Assembly: GCA_937891735.1 (NCBI GenBank)
Contig: CALAGR010000259.1
Span: 1 to 37,995, forward strand
DNA length: 37,995 nt
Source of the DNA: an uncultured Pseudomonadota bacterium
Lineage (GTDB): Bacteria > Myxococcota_A > UBA796 > UBA9615
Direction of reading: 5' to 3'
The notes beneath the pieces are model-generated. The model was not told the DNA's origin. It did not search any database and was given only the letters and a program-made list of their open reading frames with translations. This document shows positions 1 through 7,339 of the stretch, one piece after another (position 1 is the first letter of the stretch; every line of letters starts with the position of its first letter). Position numbers and translations under genes: made by a program.

Positions 1-575
1 GTCTGATCCCGCTCGATGAGGGCCGCGAGCACCCCGATGGCGCCCGGCAGCGAGCCGCCACCCACGTCCGCCACCTGGGTCGCCGGCACCTGGGGGGGGG
101 CGCCGGCGGGGCCGGACAGGCCGAGCAGCCCCGCTCGGGCGAGGTAGTTGAGGTCGTGGCCCGCCACGTCCGCCATGGGGCCGGTCTGCCCGTAGCCCGT
201 GAGCGAGCACACGATGAGGCGCGGGTTGTCGGCCATCAGGGTCTGGGGGCCCAGCCCCAGGGCGTGCATCTTGCCGGGGCGAAAGCCCTCCACGAGCACA
301 TCCACCTGCATCGCCAGCGCGCGCACGAGCGCCGCCCCGGCGGGGTCCTTCAGATCCACCGCGATGGAGTCCTTGCCGGCCTGCAGCCCGCCGAACGTGG
401 CCCCGACGCCGTGCACGTGGGGCGGCATCCACCGCATGCCCTCCCCCCGCAGGGGCTCGACCTTGATCACCTCCGCGCCCAGGTCGCTGAGGATCCGCGT
501 CAGGAACGGCCCCGGCAGGTAGCGCGACAGGTCGAGGACGCGCACGCCGGACAGGGGGGAGAACGGCTTGTTCAT
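1..575 (-). CDS. CaiB/BaiF family CoA transferase or alpha-methylacyl-CoA racemase (3' part missing)
   Basis: Reading the minus strand from the ATG at 575 gives about 191 residues that run off the left edge, so the C-terminal half or more is missing. The protein begins MNKPFSPLSGVRVLDLSRYL, followed by GPFLTRILSDLGAEVIKVE, the standard CaiB/BaiF (class III CoA transferase) N-terminus. Around residues 140-150 it reads GHDLNYLARAGLL. GHDxNY is typical of the alpha-methylacyl-CoA racemase branch, where the Asp is catalytic. In steroid degraders this enzyme epimerises the 25-methyl branch of the side-chain acyl-CoA, which fits the neighbourhood. A plain CoA transferase is the alternative. A KstR-like palindrome lies about 40 bases upstream (617-630), and the gene is divergent from the fadD3-like gene. 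Confidence 0.85.
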   Translation of the reverse strand, partial: MNKPFSPLSGVRVLDLSRYLPGPFLTRILSDLGAEVIKVEPLRGEGMRWMPPHVHGVGATFGGLQAGKDSIAVDLKDPAGAALVRALAMQVDVLVEGFRPGKMHALGLGPQTLMADNPRLIVCSLTGYGQTGPMADVAGHDLNYLARAGLLGLSGPAGAPPQVPATQVADVGGGSLPGAIGVLAALIERDQ

Positions 576-616
576 CGAGGCTCGCGTGAGGGTCGGAGGG
601 GTGAATGGCTCGAAAG

Positions 617-630
617 TAGAACACGTTCTA
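617..630. promoter_or_regulatory. KstR-like operator upstream of caiB-like gene
   Basis: TAGAACACGTTCTA fits the TNNAACNNGTTNNA form known for the mycobacterial KstR operator and is a near-perfect palindrome. On the minus strand a TACTTT hexamer (618-613), a possible -10 box for the caiB-like gene, overlaps its edge, so a bound repressor would block transcription. The same motif precedes three other steroid transcription units in the window. Confidence 0.75.
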
Positions 631-760
631 GCGGAATTGGGTCCCGAAGGGGCCGCGCTGTGAGGCGCAGACCTGGGCCAGCGCCCCCGTCGGCGCCACG
701 GCATCTGCGCGAGCGAGCGCCCCGGCGGGCGCCACCAGGTCGATCATGTGCAGGAAGATC

Positions 761-836
761 CCGCGGACTCTCAGATTTGTGAAACAGGACAACTTCCTCA
801 CAAGTTGTCAAACACCACAAATCTGAGAGTCCGCGG
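761..836. repeat. Concentric nested inverted repeat
   Basis: Outer arms 761-781 and 816-836 are perfect 21-base inverted copies (CCGCGGACTC at the outer end, TTTGTG at the inner end). Inside, 788-795 (GACAACTT) and 802-809 (AAGTTGTC) form a second perfect inverted pair around a 6-base spacer. Both pairs are centred on 798.5. I see no target-site duplication. It could be a regulator-binding dyad, a cruciform or RNA hairpin, or a small mobile-element relic. Confidence 0.9.
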
Positions 837-912
837 CGCGACCACCAGCGGAGGCCCTCCACGTCCGACCCGTGCCCGCCACCGGGGCCGATCCATCGTT
901 TGTCCCCCAAAC

Positions 913-926
913 TGAAACATGTTCCA
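913..926. promoter_or_regulatory. KstR-like operator at fadD3-like gene
   Basis: TGAAACATGTTCCA fits TNNAACNNGTTNNA and ends 9 bases before the ATG at 936. The same 14-base sequence recurs 12 bases before the proposed echA20 start. A TTG start at 900 would put this palindrome inside the coding region, which is an argument for the ATG at 936. Confidence 0.75.
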
Positions 927-935
927 CTCACGGCC

Positions 936-2450
936 ATGCACGAGCCCGCCTTCGACACCATTCCGGCGCTGCTGGACCACGCGGCCACCGCCTTCGGGGA
1001 CGCACCAGCCATCGAAGACGGGGGCACCACCCTGTCCTTCGTCGAGCTGAGGCACCGGGCCCGCGCCGCGGCGGCGGCCATGCGGCGGGCGTGGGGCATC
1101 GAGGTGGGCGACCGGGTCGCGATCTGGGCGCCCAATGTGTGGGAGTGGGTGGTGGCGGCGCTCGGCGTGCACCTCGCTGGGGGTGTGCTCGTGCCCATCA
1201 ACACCCGCTACAAGGGCGACGAGGCGCGCTACATCATCGAGCGGAGCGGCGCGAAGGCCCTCATCACCGTCGATGGCTTCCTGGGGCTGGACTTCGTGAG
1301 CATGGCGGCGCTGCCGGACCTGCCCACGGTGGCCTTTCGTCGGGACTGGGACTCCTTCGTGGCCGACGCCGCCGAGGGTCCGTTGCCCGTCGTGGGACCC
1401 GGGGACGTCAGCGACATCCTGTTCACGTCGGGCACCACGGGCCGCCCCAAGGGGGTGGTCACCACCCACGGCCAGAGCATCCGGGCCTACATGGCGTGGT
1501 CCGAGGTCACGGGCCTGCGGACCGGGGACCGCTACCTCGTCGTGGCGCCGTTCTTCCACTGCTTTGGCTACAAGGCGGGCTGGCTGGCGTGCCTCATGCG
1601 GGGCGCCACGATCCTGCCCCAGGCCACCTTCGACGTGGACGCGGTCCTCGCGCGCCTGGGACCGGACCGGGTGAGCGTGCTGCCCGGCCCGCCGGCGCTG
1701 TACCAGACGCTGCTCCAGCGGGACCTGTCGGGCGTCGATCTGAGCACCCTGCGGCTCGCCGTGACGGGCGCCGCGAGCATCCCCGTGCAGCTCATCCACG
1801 ACATGCGGGACGTGCTCGGATTCGACACGGTGATCACCGGCTACGGCCTCACCGAGGCCTCCGGCATCGCCACGATGTGCCGCCACGACGACGACCCGGA
1901 GACCATCGCCACCACCTCGGGCCGGGCGATCCCGGGCGTGTCGATCAAGCTGGTGGACGCGGACGGCGCCGAGGTCCCCCCAGGGGAGCCGGGCCACCTG
2001 CTGGTCCGCGGATACAACGTCACGAGCGGCTACTACGGCGATCCGGAGGCCACGGCCCAGAGCATCGTGGACGGCTGGCTGCACACCGGCGACATCGCCG
2101 TGATGGACGCCCGCGGCTACGTGCGGATCACCGACCGGATCAAGGACATGTTCATCGTCGGAGGCTTCAACGCCTACCCCGCCGAGATCGAGCACACCCT
2201 GCTGACCCACCCCGCCATCGCCGACGCCGCCGTCATCGGCGTGCCGGACGAGCGGCTGGGAGAGGTGGGCATGGCGTTCGTGGTGCTGCGGGCGGGCGCC
2301 GTGCTCGACCCGGAGACCCTGAAGGCCTGGAGCAGGGAGCGCATGGCCAACTTCAAGGTGCCCCGACGGGTGGCGTTCATCGACGTGCTGCCCCGCAACG
2401 CGAGCGGCAAGGTGACAAGGTTCGCCCTGCGGGAGCAGGCGGATGCCTGA
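936..2450 (+). CDS. fadD3: FadD3-like acyl-CoA synthetase (HIP-CoA ligase candidate)
   Basis: This 504-residue member of the ANL adenylate-forming family ligates CoA to a carboxylic acid using ATP. The P-loop TSGTTGRPKG is at about residues 164-173. It is followed by YGLTEASG, then GWLHTGDIAVMDARGYV and DRIKDMFIVGGFNAYPAEIE (the hinge and A8 region), and ends with the catalytic lysine motif NASGKVTRFAL. The length is close to mycobacterial FadD3 (about 503), which activates HIP, the steroid C/D-ring remnant. That substrate is inferred from the neighbouring ipd genes. I chose ATG 936 over TTG 900 because it matches the family N-terminus and leaves the operator at 913-926 upstream. The stop overlaps the next gene by 8 bases. 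Confidence 0.85.
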   Translation: MHEPAFDTIPALLDHAATAFGDAPAIEDGGTTLSFVELRHRARAAAAAMRRAWGIEVGDRVAIWAPNVWEWVVAALGVHLAGGVLVPINTRYKGDEARYIIERSGAKALITVDGFLGLDFVSMAALPDLPTVAFRRDWDSFVADAAEGPLPVVGPGDVSDILFTSGTTGRPKGVVTTHGQSIRAYMAWSEVTGLRTGDRYLVVAPFFHCFGYKAGWLACLMRGATILPQATFDVDAVLARLGPDRVSVLPGPPALYQTLLQRDLSGVDLSTLRLAVTGAASIPVQLIHDMRDVLGFDTVITGYGLTEASGIATMCRHDDDPETIATTSGRAIPGVSIKLVDADGAEVPPGEPGHLLVRGYNVTSGYYGDPEATAQSIVDGWLHTGDIAVMDARGYVRITDRIKDMFIVGGFNAYPAEIEHTLLTHPAIADAAVIGVPDERLGEVGMAFVVLRAGAVLDPETLKAWSRERMANFKVPRRVAFIDVLPRNASGKVTRFALREQADA

Positions 2451-3156
2451 GGGCGCGCTGGTGGTCGGCGGCAGCGGGGGGATCGGCGCGGCGGTGTGTG
2501 TGGCGCTGGCGGAGGCGGGCTTCGACCTCGTGATCACCTACGGAGGCAACCGGGAGCGGGCAGACGCCGCGGCCGACGGGGTCCGAGCCCTGGGGCGCCG
2601 CGCCGAGGTGCGTCAGCTCAGCCTGCCGAACGGCGATCTGGGAGACCTGACCGGCGTGCGCGCGGTGGTGTTCGCCGCCGGCGCGGACATCGGCCAGCCC
2701 CATGTGGGCGACATCGACCTGCCCGATCTGCGGGCGGTGCTCGAGATCGAGGTCCTGGGTTTTCAGGCCGTGGTCCGGGCGGCCCTGCCGGAGCTGCGCT
2801 TGCAGGGCGGGGCCATCGTGGCCGTGTCGTCCGCGGGGCTGGGCCGCTTTCCCCCTGGTGACGCCCTGTCGGTGGCGCCCAAGGCGGCCGTGCAGGCCCT
2901 GATCCGCGGCATCGCCAGGGAGGAGGGGCGCCACGGCGTGCGGGCGAACGCGGTCGCGGTGGGCGTGGTGCACGCGGGGATCTTCGAACGCATCCCCTGG
3001 GAGCCAGCGTGGATCGACGCGGCGAAGAAGAACATCGCCCTGCGCCGCTTCGCCCAGGCGAGCGAGATCGCGTCGGTGGTGGCCTTCCTGGCCTCCGCCC
3101 CGTCGTCCTACGTCACCGGCCAGACGCTGTTCGCCGACGGCGGCTACTCGGTCTGA
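2443..3156 (+). CDS. SDR-family protein with the catalytic Tyr replaced by Ser
   Basis: This 237-residue short-chain dehydrogenase/reductase starts with the Rossmann motif VVGGSGGIGAAV, continues through FAAGADIG (the NNAG position) and ends with a typical VTGQTLFADGGYSV tail. Counting from the active-site Ser of VSSAGLG, the position normally held by Tyr is Ser in DALSVAPKAA, while the Lys four residues later is kept. The protein therefore lacks the usual YxxxK pair and may be a reductase with altered chemistry, an enoyl-CoA-reductase-like enzyme or a non-catalytic member. It is translationally coupled to the fadD3-like gene (ATG inside an 8-base overlap) and converges on the sterol reductase gene with only 7 bases between them. 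The substrate is unknown; steroid-derived is likely from context. Confidence 0.85.
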   Translation: MPEGALVVGGSGGIGAAVCVALAEAGFDLVITYGGNRERADAAADGVRALGRRAEVRQLSLPNGDLGDLTGVRAVVFAAGADIGQPHVGDIDLPDLRAVLEIEVLGFQAVVRAALPELRLQGGAIVAVSSAGLGRFPPGDALSVAPKAAVQALIRGIAREEGRHGVRANAVAVGVVHAGIFERIPWEPAWIDAAKKNIALRRFAQASEIASVVAFLASAPSSYVTGQTLFADGGYSV

Positions 3157-3163
3157 GCCCGGA

Positions 3164-4492
3164 TCAGTAGATCCCCGGGATCATCCGCCAGCGCACGGCC
3201 TTGGAGTACGTGTCCCAGTCCGCGCCGTACTTGTTGGCGCAGCGCTTCTCGTCCCGCCGGGCCCGGTCGGTGAGCAGGATCGTCAAGAAGATCACGTAGC
3301 TCCACGGCAGCAGCAGACCGAAGCCCGCGGGCAGCGCCCAGGACGCGGCCAGCGCCAGCTCCGCGACGTAGTGGAAGTGCCGGGAGATCCCCCAGTAGCC
3401 CGACGCGAGCAGCAGGTTCGTGCGCTGCTCGCCGTCCTCGGTGGTGTACGAGGCCTCGATGAGCACGGGGGGCTCACCCCACACGGTCGCGGTGCCGCCC
3501 GAGGCGCGCACCACCTGTCGCTGCCGGTCCGCGGCGTAGTTCACGGCGATGGACCCCAGCCCGAACACCCAGATCAGCGCCGCGACCCAGGGCGCGATGT
3601 CGGTGGTGCGCTGCACCAGGCACATGGAGGCGAGGGTGTACAGCGAGGGCACCCACGCCATCAGCCCCCAGAACAGGTAGTAGCCGAAGCGATCGTGGGT
3701 GATGTCCAGGGAGCCGAAGTAGCCGTCCTCCCACCAGAAGAACTTGAACAGGTACACGACCTGAAGCCCCACGGAGGTACCCATGGCCCAGGACAGCGAG
3801 CCCGTCAGCTCCATCTGCTTGTGGGCCCAGCACAGCAGCAGCACGCTCCACCCCATCATCGACACGCGGCAGTTGATGAGCTGCTTGAGCTGCATGCCGA
3901 AGAACGTCGGGTGCAGCTCGACTCCGTTCCAGTAGTCCCAGATCGGGTTCTCCGAGAAGCTCGTGTCGCGCCCCGTGGGGGCCACGCGACCCTTGATGTA
4001 CAGCAGACCGCAGATCACGAGGGACAGAAGGATGCTGGTCCACAGGATCTCGCCGAAGCGGTCGTAGATGAGCGCCGGCCGGATCCAGCCCGCCATGGTC
4101 GCGCCGACGAGGCCCACGTGGGTGATCGTCCACACGGCGACGCCGTTGAGGGTGTAGCGGGGTCGCTCGCCGGCCGGGGTCGGCGGACCCAGGTGCTCCC
4201 TGCCCGGCACCACCGCCAGCAGCAGCGCCTGAAGCGCGATCCAGCCCGCGAGCACACCCACCGCCCACAGCGACGGGGCGGGCCACAGGGCGCGCAGCCG
4301 GGCCGCGTCGATCTCCTTGGCGAAGGCGAGCACCGAGCCGTCGAACTGGGTGGCGACCATCCAGAACAAGATGGCCAGGGGCGGGGTCAGGGCGATGACC
4401 AGGGTGGGCTGGACCCAGCCCCGGAACAGGCCACCGAAGAGGCCACCGGGTCGGGCTTCGGCCCAGGAGGAGCGGTCGGATTGGGACGTCAT
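3164..4492 (-). CDS. ERG4/ERG24/DHCR7-family sterol reductase
   Basis: This 442-residue polytopic membrane protein has the signature segments of sterol C-C double-bond reductases: YTLNGVAVWTITHVGLV, DYWNGVELHPTFFGMQLK, LLLASGYWGISRHFHYVAEL, LLTDRARRDEKRCANKYG and the C-terminal WRMIPGIY. The RHFHYV and RDEKRC stretches closely resemble DHCR7. Family members use NADPH to reduce Delta7, Delta14 or Delta24(24-1) double bonds; which one cannot be read from sequence alone. In a degradation island it may saturate unsaturated dietary sterols before catabolism. Membership of a sterol-synthesis pathway is the alternative. ATG 4492 is preceded at 6 bases by TATCGT, a possible -10 box of a leaderless transcript. 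Confidence 0.9.
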   Translation of the reverse strand: MTSQSDRSSWAEARPGGLFGGLFRGWVQPTLVIALTPPLAILFWMVATQFDGSVLAFAKEIDAARLRALWPAPSLWAVGVLAGWIALQALLLAVVPGREHLGPPTPAGERPRYTLNGVAVWTITHVGLVGATMAGWIRPALIYDRFGEILWTSILLSLVICGLLYIKGRVAPTGRDTSFSENPIWDYWNGVELHPTFFGMQLKQLINCRVSMMGWSVLLLCWAHKQMELTGSLSWAMGTSVGLQVVYLFKFFWWEDGYFGSLDITHDRFGYYLFWGLMAWVPSLYTLASMCLVQRTTDIAPWVAALIWVFGLGSIAVNYAADRQRQVVRASGGTATVWGEPPVLIEASYTTEDGEQRTNLLLASGYWGISRHFHYVAELALAASWALPAGFGLLLPWSYVIFLTILLTDRARRDEKRCANKYGADWDTYSKAVRWRMIPGIY

Positions 4493-4498
4493 GGGCAG

Positions 4499-4504
4499 AC
4501 GATA
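4499..4504 (-). promoter_or_regulatory. Candidate -10 box of sterol reductase gene
   Basis: On the minus strand TATCGT (4504-4499) lies 6 bases before the ATG at 4492. With a start point 6-7 bases downstream of the -10 box, the transcript would begin at the start codon. No convincing -35 box is seen. Confidence 0.35.
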
Positions 4505-4525
4505 ACGTGGCAAGCTCCGCGCCTC

Positions 4526-5365
4526 ATGCGACCCGAGCATCCTTCCGATCCCGAGCGACAGACCCTGCAGCTGCCCAGCGGACCGGTGAGCTACACGGAC
4601 AAGGGTCAGGGGCCGGCGCTGATCGCCTGCCACGGCTGCCCGGGCTCGGTCCGGGACTGGCGCTGGATGGGCCCGGTGCTCGAGGAGGGGGTGCGGCTCA
4701 TCCGTCTGGACCTGCCGGGCTTCGGAGACACGCCCCTGGCCACCTGGCCGGACGCGAGCAACGGGGGCCGCGCGCGCTTCGTGCTCGCCGTGGCGGACGC
4801 GCTCGGGGTGGGGCGCTTCGGCGTCATGGCCCACTCGGCGGGCGGGCCCATGAGCCTGGAGCTGGCCGCTCACCATCCGGAGCGGATCTCGGGGCTCGCG
4901 CTGATGGGCGTGCCCGGACTGCGCCCGCATCGCCCGATCCGCGAGCACCCCGAGGTGCACTCGATGACCCGCATGCTGGCGATCCCGATCTTCCGGCCGC
5001 TCATGACGTGGTTCCTGCGACGAGGCTTCGAGACGTCCGGCTTCCCCAAGGGTCTGCCCGGGGACTCGATCCGGCAGGCCATGTACGTGGTGGGTGCGTT
5101 CGACTTCGACCGGCAGACCAGCAACGCCCGCGCCGTGCACGTCCCCAACCTGCTCGCCTGGACCGACGACGACCCGTTCATCGACAAGGAGATCAGCGAA
5201 GAGCTCGCTGCGGCGCTGCCAACCGGGGTCCGGCTCCCCTTCCCCGACGGCGGCCACTACCTTCAAAAGACCCACGCCACCGAGATCAGCGAGGCCATCG
5301 TGGCGCTGCTCAGGTCCGCCGCTCCACCGACAGCTGCCACAGGCTCGCCAGCCCCAGCAGGGTGA
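4526..5365 (+). CDS. Alpha/beta-fold hydrolase
   Basis: This 279-residue single-domain hydrolase has an oxyanion segment HGCPGSVRDW near residue 35, the nucleophile elbow VMAHSAGGPMSLEL with Ser in the x-H-S-A-G-G position near residue 102, the acid region WTDDDPFID and the C-terminal DGGHYLQKTH with the catalytic His. There is no signal peptide, so it is probably cytoplasmic. The family includes esterases, lactonases, epoxide hydrolases and C-C hydrolases; the elbow does not resemble the HsaD meta-cleavage hydrolase, so I do not assign that role. It is divergent from the sterol reductase with 33 bases between starts, and its 3' end overlaps the converging membrane-protein gene by 56 bases. 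A steroid-ester or lactone substrate is a guess from context. Confidence 0.85.
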   Translation: MRPEHPSDPERQTLQLPSGPVSYTDKGQGPALIACHGCPGSVRDWRWMGPVLEEGVRLIRLDLPGFGDTPLATWPDASNGGRARFVLAVADALGVGRFGVMAHSAGGPMSLELAAHHPERISGLALMGVPGLRPHRPIREHPEVHSMTRMLAIPIFRPLMTWFLRRGFETSGFPKGLPGDSIRQAMYVVGAFDFDRQTSNARAVHVPNLLAWTDDDPFIDKEISEELAAALPTGVRLPFPDGGHYLQKTHATEISEAIVALLRSAAPPTAATGSPAPAG

Positions 5366-5681
5366 CCCCCACGAAGACCAGCAGGTACATCCCGGGCAGC
5401 CCGCGCTGCAGCCGCTGCTGGAGCGCGACCAGCTCGAACACCACGTAGCCGAGCGCGCACCAGGAGGGGATCCACACCAGCAGTCGAAGCAGGTCCTTGA
5501 GCCCCAGACCCGCCAGGACCCCGGTGGAGCCGAGCACGAACGGGATCAACAGCGCCGGGGGCTGGACCCGGCCGGAGCCCGCCCAGCGGATCACGAGCAC
5601 CACGAACAACACGGCCTGCAGCGCGAAGCCCACCAGCCAGAGCGCCCGGAGGCGGCGATCAGATCCAGCGTCGGAGCTCAC
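5310..5681 (-). CDS. Small four-helix membrane protein, function unknown
   Basis: This 123-residue protein starts at GTG 5681, preceded by a good ribosome binding site (GGAGG, about 8 bases upstream). A longer reading from 5771 would run into the operator region and lacks such a site. Four hydrophobic helices are visible: LWLVGFALQAVLFVVLVI, LLIPFVLGSTGVLAGLGL, VWIPSWCALGYVVFELVAL and MYLLVFVGVTLLGLASLW. I recognise no family motif. Its 3' end overlaps the alpha/beta hydrolase gene by 56 bases on the other strand. Its start lies about 80 bases from the double operator, so it may share regulation with the echA20 operon, but this is uncertain. Confidence 0.6.
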   Translation of the reverse strand: MSSDAGSDRRLRALWLVGFALQAVLFVVLVIRWAGSGRVQPPALLIPFVLGSTGVLAGLGLKDLLRLLVWIPSWCALGYVVFELVALQQRLQRGLPGMYLLVFVGVTLLGLASLWQLSVERRT

Positions 5682-5763
5682 GTTCCACCTCCCCTTGCAC
5701 CCACCGGGGCGCCCTTCTCCGGCTGCGCTCAACCTACAAGAATCGAGCGCTGGATCGCCGAAG

Positions 5764-5801
5764 TGAAACATGTTCTACTCCGGCCGGTGAAACATGTTCC
5801 A
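5764..5801. promoter_or_regulatory. Double KstR-like operator before the echA20 operon
   Basis: Two copies of TNNAACNNGTTNNA lie 24 bases apart centre to centre: TGAAACATGTTCTA at 5764-5777 and TGAAACATGTTCCA at 5788-5801. The second is identical to the copy before fadD3. A spacing of 24 bases is a little over two helical turns, so two dimers could bind close together. The pair sits directly before the longest operon of the window, which suggests tighter repression there. Confidence 0.8.
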
Positions 5802-5813
5802 CTCTCCCTGATC

Positions 5814-6551
5814 GTGCACGACGACGGCGTCGCCGAGATCGTCATGGACCGCCCTCCGGTCAACGCGTTGACCGTCCAGGGGTGGTTCGATCTCGCCCGC
5901 CTGCTCGATGCCGCCGGCGCCGATCCATCCGTGCGGGTGGTGGTGCTGCGGGCCGAGGGGCGCGGGTTCAACGCCGGCGTGGACATCAAGGAGATGCAGG
6001 CGACGGAGGGGTTCGATGCCCTCGTCGGCGCCAACAGGGGCTGCTACGCGGCGTTCAAGGCTGTCTACGAGTGCCAGGTGCCCGTGATCGCCGCCGTGAA
6101 CGGGTACTGCCTGGGCGGCGGCATCGGGCTCGTGGGCAACGCGGACATCATCGTGGCCAGCGACGACGCGACGTTCGCCCTGCCCGAGGTGGACCGGGGG
6201 GCCCTCGGGGCGGCCACCCACCTCGCCCGGCTCGTGCCTCAGCACACCATGCGGCAGATGGTCTACATGGCGGCCACGGCCACGGCGCAGCAGCTTCACG
6301 CGTTCGGGTCGGTGTACCAGGTGGTGCCGCGGGACCAGCTCCGTGAGACCGCCTTCGCTGCGGCGCGCCAGATCGCGGCCAAGCGGCCGGGGGTCATTCG
6401 CGCCGCCAAGGCGTGCCTGAACGGCATCGACCCCGTGGACGTGAACCGCTCCTACCGCTTCGAGCAGGGGTTCACCTTCGAGCTCAACCTCGCCGGCCAC
6501 GGCGACGCCGCCCGGGACGCCTTCGTGGCCGCCGGCAAGGAGGCGAAGTGA
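5814..6551 (+). CDS. echA20: EchA20-like crotonase (steroid ring D hydrolase/hydratase)
   Basis: This 245-residue crotonase-fold protein has GFNAGVDIKEMQ (first oxyanion segment) and NGYCLGGGIGLVGNADIIVAS (second), then LPEVDRGALGAATHLARLVP. These stretches closely match mycobacterial EchA20, which opens ring D in HIP catabolism. GTG 5814 is chosen because upstream GTGs (5763, 5787) overlap the two operators and would add non-conserved residues; 5787 remains possible. The stop overlaps the ipdA start by 4 bases (GTGA). It is the first gene of the large core operon and lies immediately downstream of the double KstR-like operator. Confidence 0.88.
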   Translation: MHDDGVAEIVMDRPPVNALTVQGWFDLARLLDAAGADPSVRVVVLRAEGRGFNAGVDIKEMQATEGFDALVGANRGCYAAFKAVYECQVPVIAAVNGYCLGGGIGLVGNADIIVASDDATFALPEVDRGALGAATHLARLVPQHTMRQMVYMAATATAQQLHAFGSVYQVVPRDQLRETAFAAARQIAAKRPGVIRAAKACLNGIDPVDVNRSYRFEQGFTFELNLAGHGDAARDAFVAAGKEAK

Positions 6552-7339
6552 CCCGGCTCATGACCCCCGAGGACGTCGTCGCAGAGCTGCGCGACGGCAT
6601 GACCCTGGGCATCGGCGGCTGGGGCTCCCGACGCAAGCCGATGGCGCTCGTGCGGGCCATCGCGAAGAGCCCGCTCACCGACCTGCACGTCGTGAGCTAC
6701 GGCGGCCCCGACGTGGGGATCCTGTGCGCGCTGGGCAAGCTGAGAAAGCTCACGTTCGGCTTCGTGTCCCTCGACTCGATCCCCCTGGAGCCCCACTTCC
6801 GGATCGCCCGGCAGACCGGGACCCTGCCGGAGGTGGTGGAGCTGGACGAAGGCATGCTGCAGCTGGGCCTGCGCGCCGCGGCCTGGGGCGTGGACTTCCT
6901 CCCCACGCGAGCCGGCCTGGGCAGCGACGTGCTCCGGGTCAACCCGCACATCAAGACGATCCACTCGCCCTACGGCGGACAGGAGCTGGTGGCCATGCCC
7001 GCGTTGCGGCTCGACGCGGCGATCGTGCACATGAACCGCGCCGACGACCGGGGCGTGGGTCAGTTCCTGGGGCCGGACCCCTACTTCGACGACTGGTTCT
7101 GCATGGCGGCGACGCGGGCGTATGTGTCCTGCGAGTCCCTGGAGCTGGACGAGGACGCGTGCCTGCACTCCCGGATCCTGCACCGCGGGATGGTGGATGG
7201 GGTGGTGCACGCCCCCGGGGGCGCCTGGTTCACCGAGTGTCCACCGGACTACGACCGGGACGAGGCGCTGCAGCGGCGCTACGCCGCCACCGCCAAGGAC
7301 CCCGCCGCCTGGGCCGCGTTCGTGGACAACGAGCTGTGA
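6548..7339 (+). CDS. ipdA: IpdA, alpha subunit of the COCHEA-CoA ring-opening hydrolase
   Basis: This 263-residue protein of the class I CoA-transferase fold has WGSRRKPMALVRAI, YGGPDVGILCALGKL, FGFVSLDSIPLE, DEGMLQLGLRAAAW, RAGLGSDV, MPALRLDAAIVHMN and DPYFDDWFCMAA. These match mycobacterial IpdA along the whole length. IpdAB is known to hydrolyse the last steroid ring (ring C) of COCHEA-CoA rather than transfer CoA. The GTG start at 6548 overlaps the echA20 stop; the ATG at 6560 is an alternative. ipdB follows with a 4-base overlap, as expected for two subunits of one complex. Confidence 0.93.
   Translation: MTRLMTPEDVVAELRDGMTLGIGGWGSRRKPMALVRAIAKSPLTDLHVVSYGGPDVGILCALGKLRKLTFGFVSLDSIPLEPHFRIARQTGTLPEVVELDEGMLQLGLRAAAWGVDFLPTRAGLGSDVLRVNPHIKTIHSPYGGQELVAMPALRLDAAIVHMNRADDRGVGQFLGPDPYFDDWFCMAATRAYVSCESLELDEDACLHSRILHRGMVDGVVHAPGGAWFTECPPDYDRDEALQRRYAATAKDPAAWAAFVDNEL

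Larger units (their letters stand above)
576..935. other. Divergent control region between caiB-like and fadD3-like genes
   Basis: This 360-base stretch separates two divergent steroid genes. It holds a KstR-like operator at each end (617-630 and 913-926) and a nested inverted repeat in the middle (761-836). A minus-strand reading of under 60 codons ends at a TAG inside the first operator (630-628), but nothing supports it as a gene. The middle is less GC-rich than the flanks, as expected of a promoter region. Confidence 0.7.

Noticed and set aside
628..808. Short minus-strand reading (from a GTG near 803, ending at TAG 630-628) that could be a small protein or gene remnant
   Set aside because: It runs through the nested inverted repeat, has no recognisable motif or ribosome binding site, and its stop lies inside the KstR-like operator. 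In DNA this GC-rich, such open readings are common.
761..836. Insertion sequence or MITE
   Set aside because: Terminal repeats are perfect, but no target-site duplication or transposase is seen. It is kept as an unexplained dyad.
798..2537. Long minus-strand open frame opposite the fadD3-like gene
   Set aside because: It is the complement of a well-recognised ANL ligase, is rich in His, Arg, Gly and Pro, and matches no family. The same holds for the long opposite-strand frames over the AAA gene (20818-23361) and over the regions 26179-28029, 29585-31276 and 33938-36991.
4526..5365. HsaD (meta-cleavage product hydrolase of steroid ring A)
   Set aside because: The nucleophile elbow (AHSAGG) and flanking residues do not resemble the GNSLGG-type elbow of HsaD, and no HsaA-C genes are nearby.
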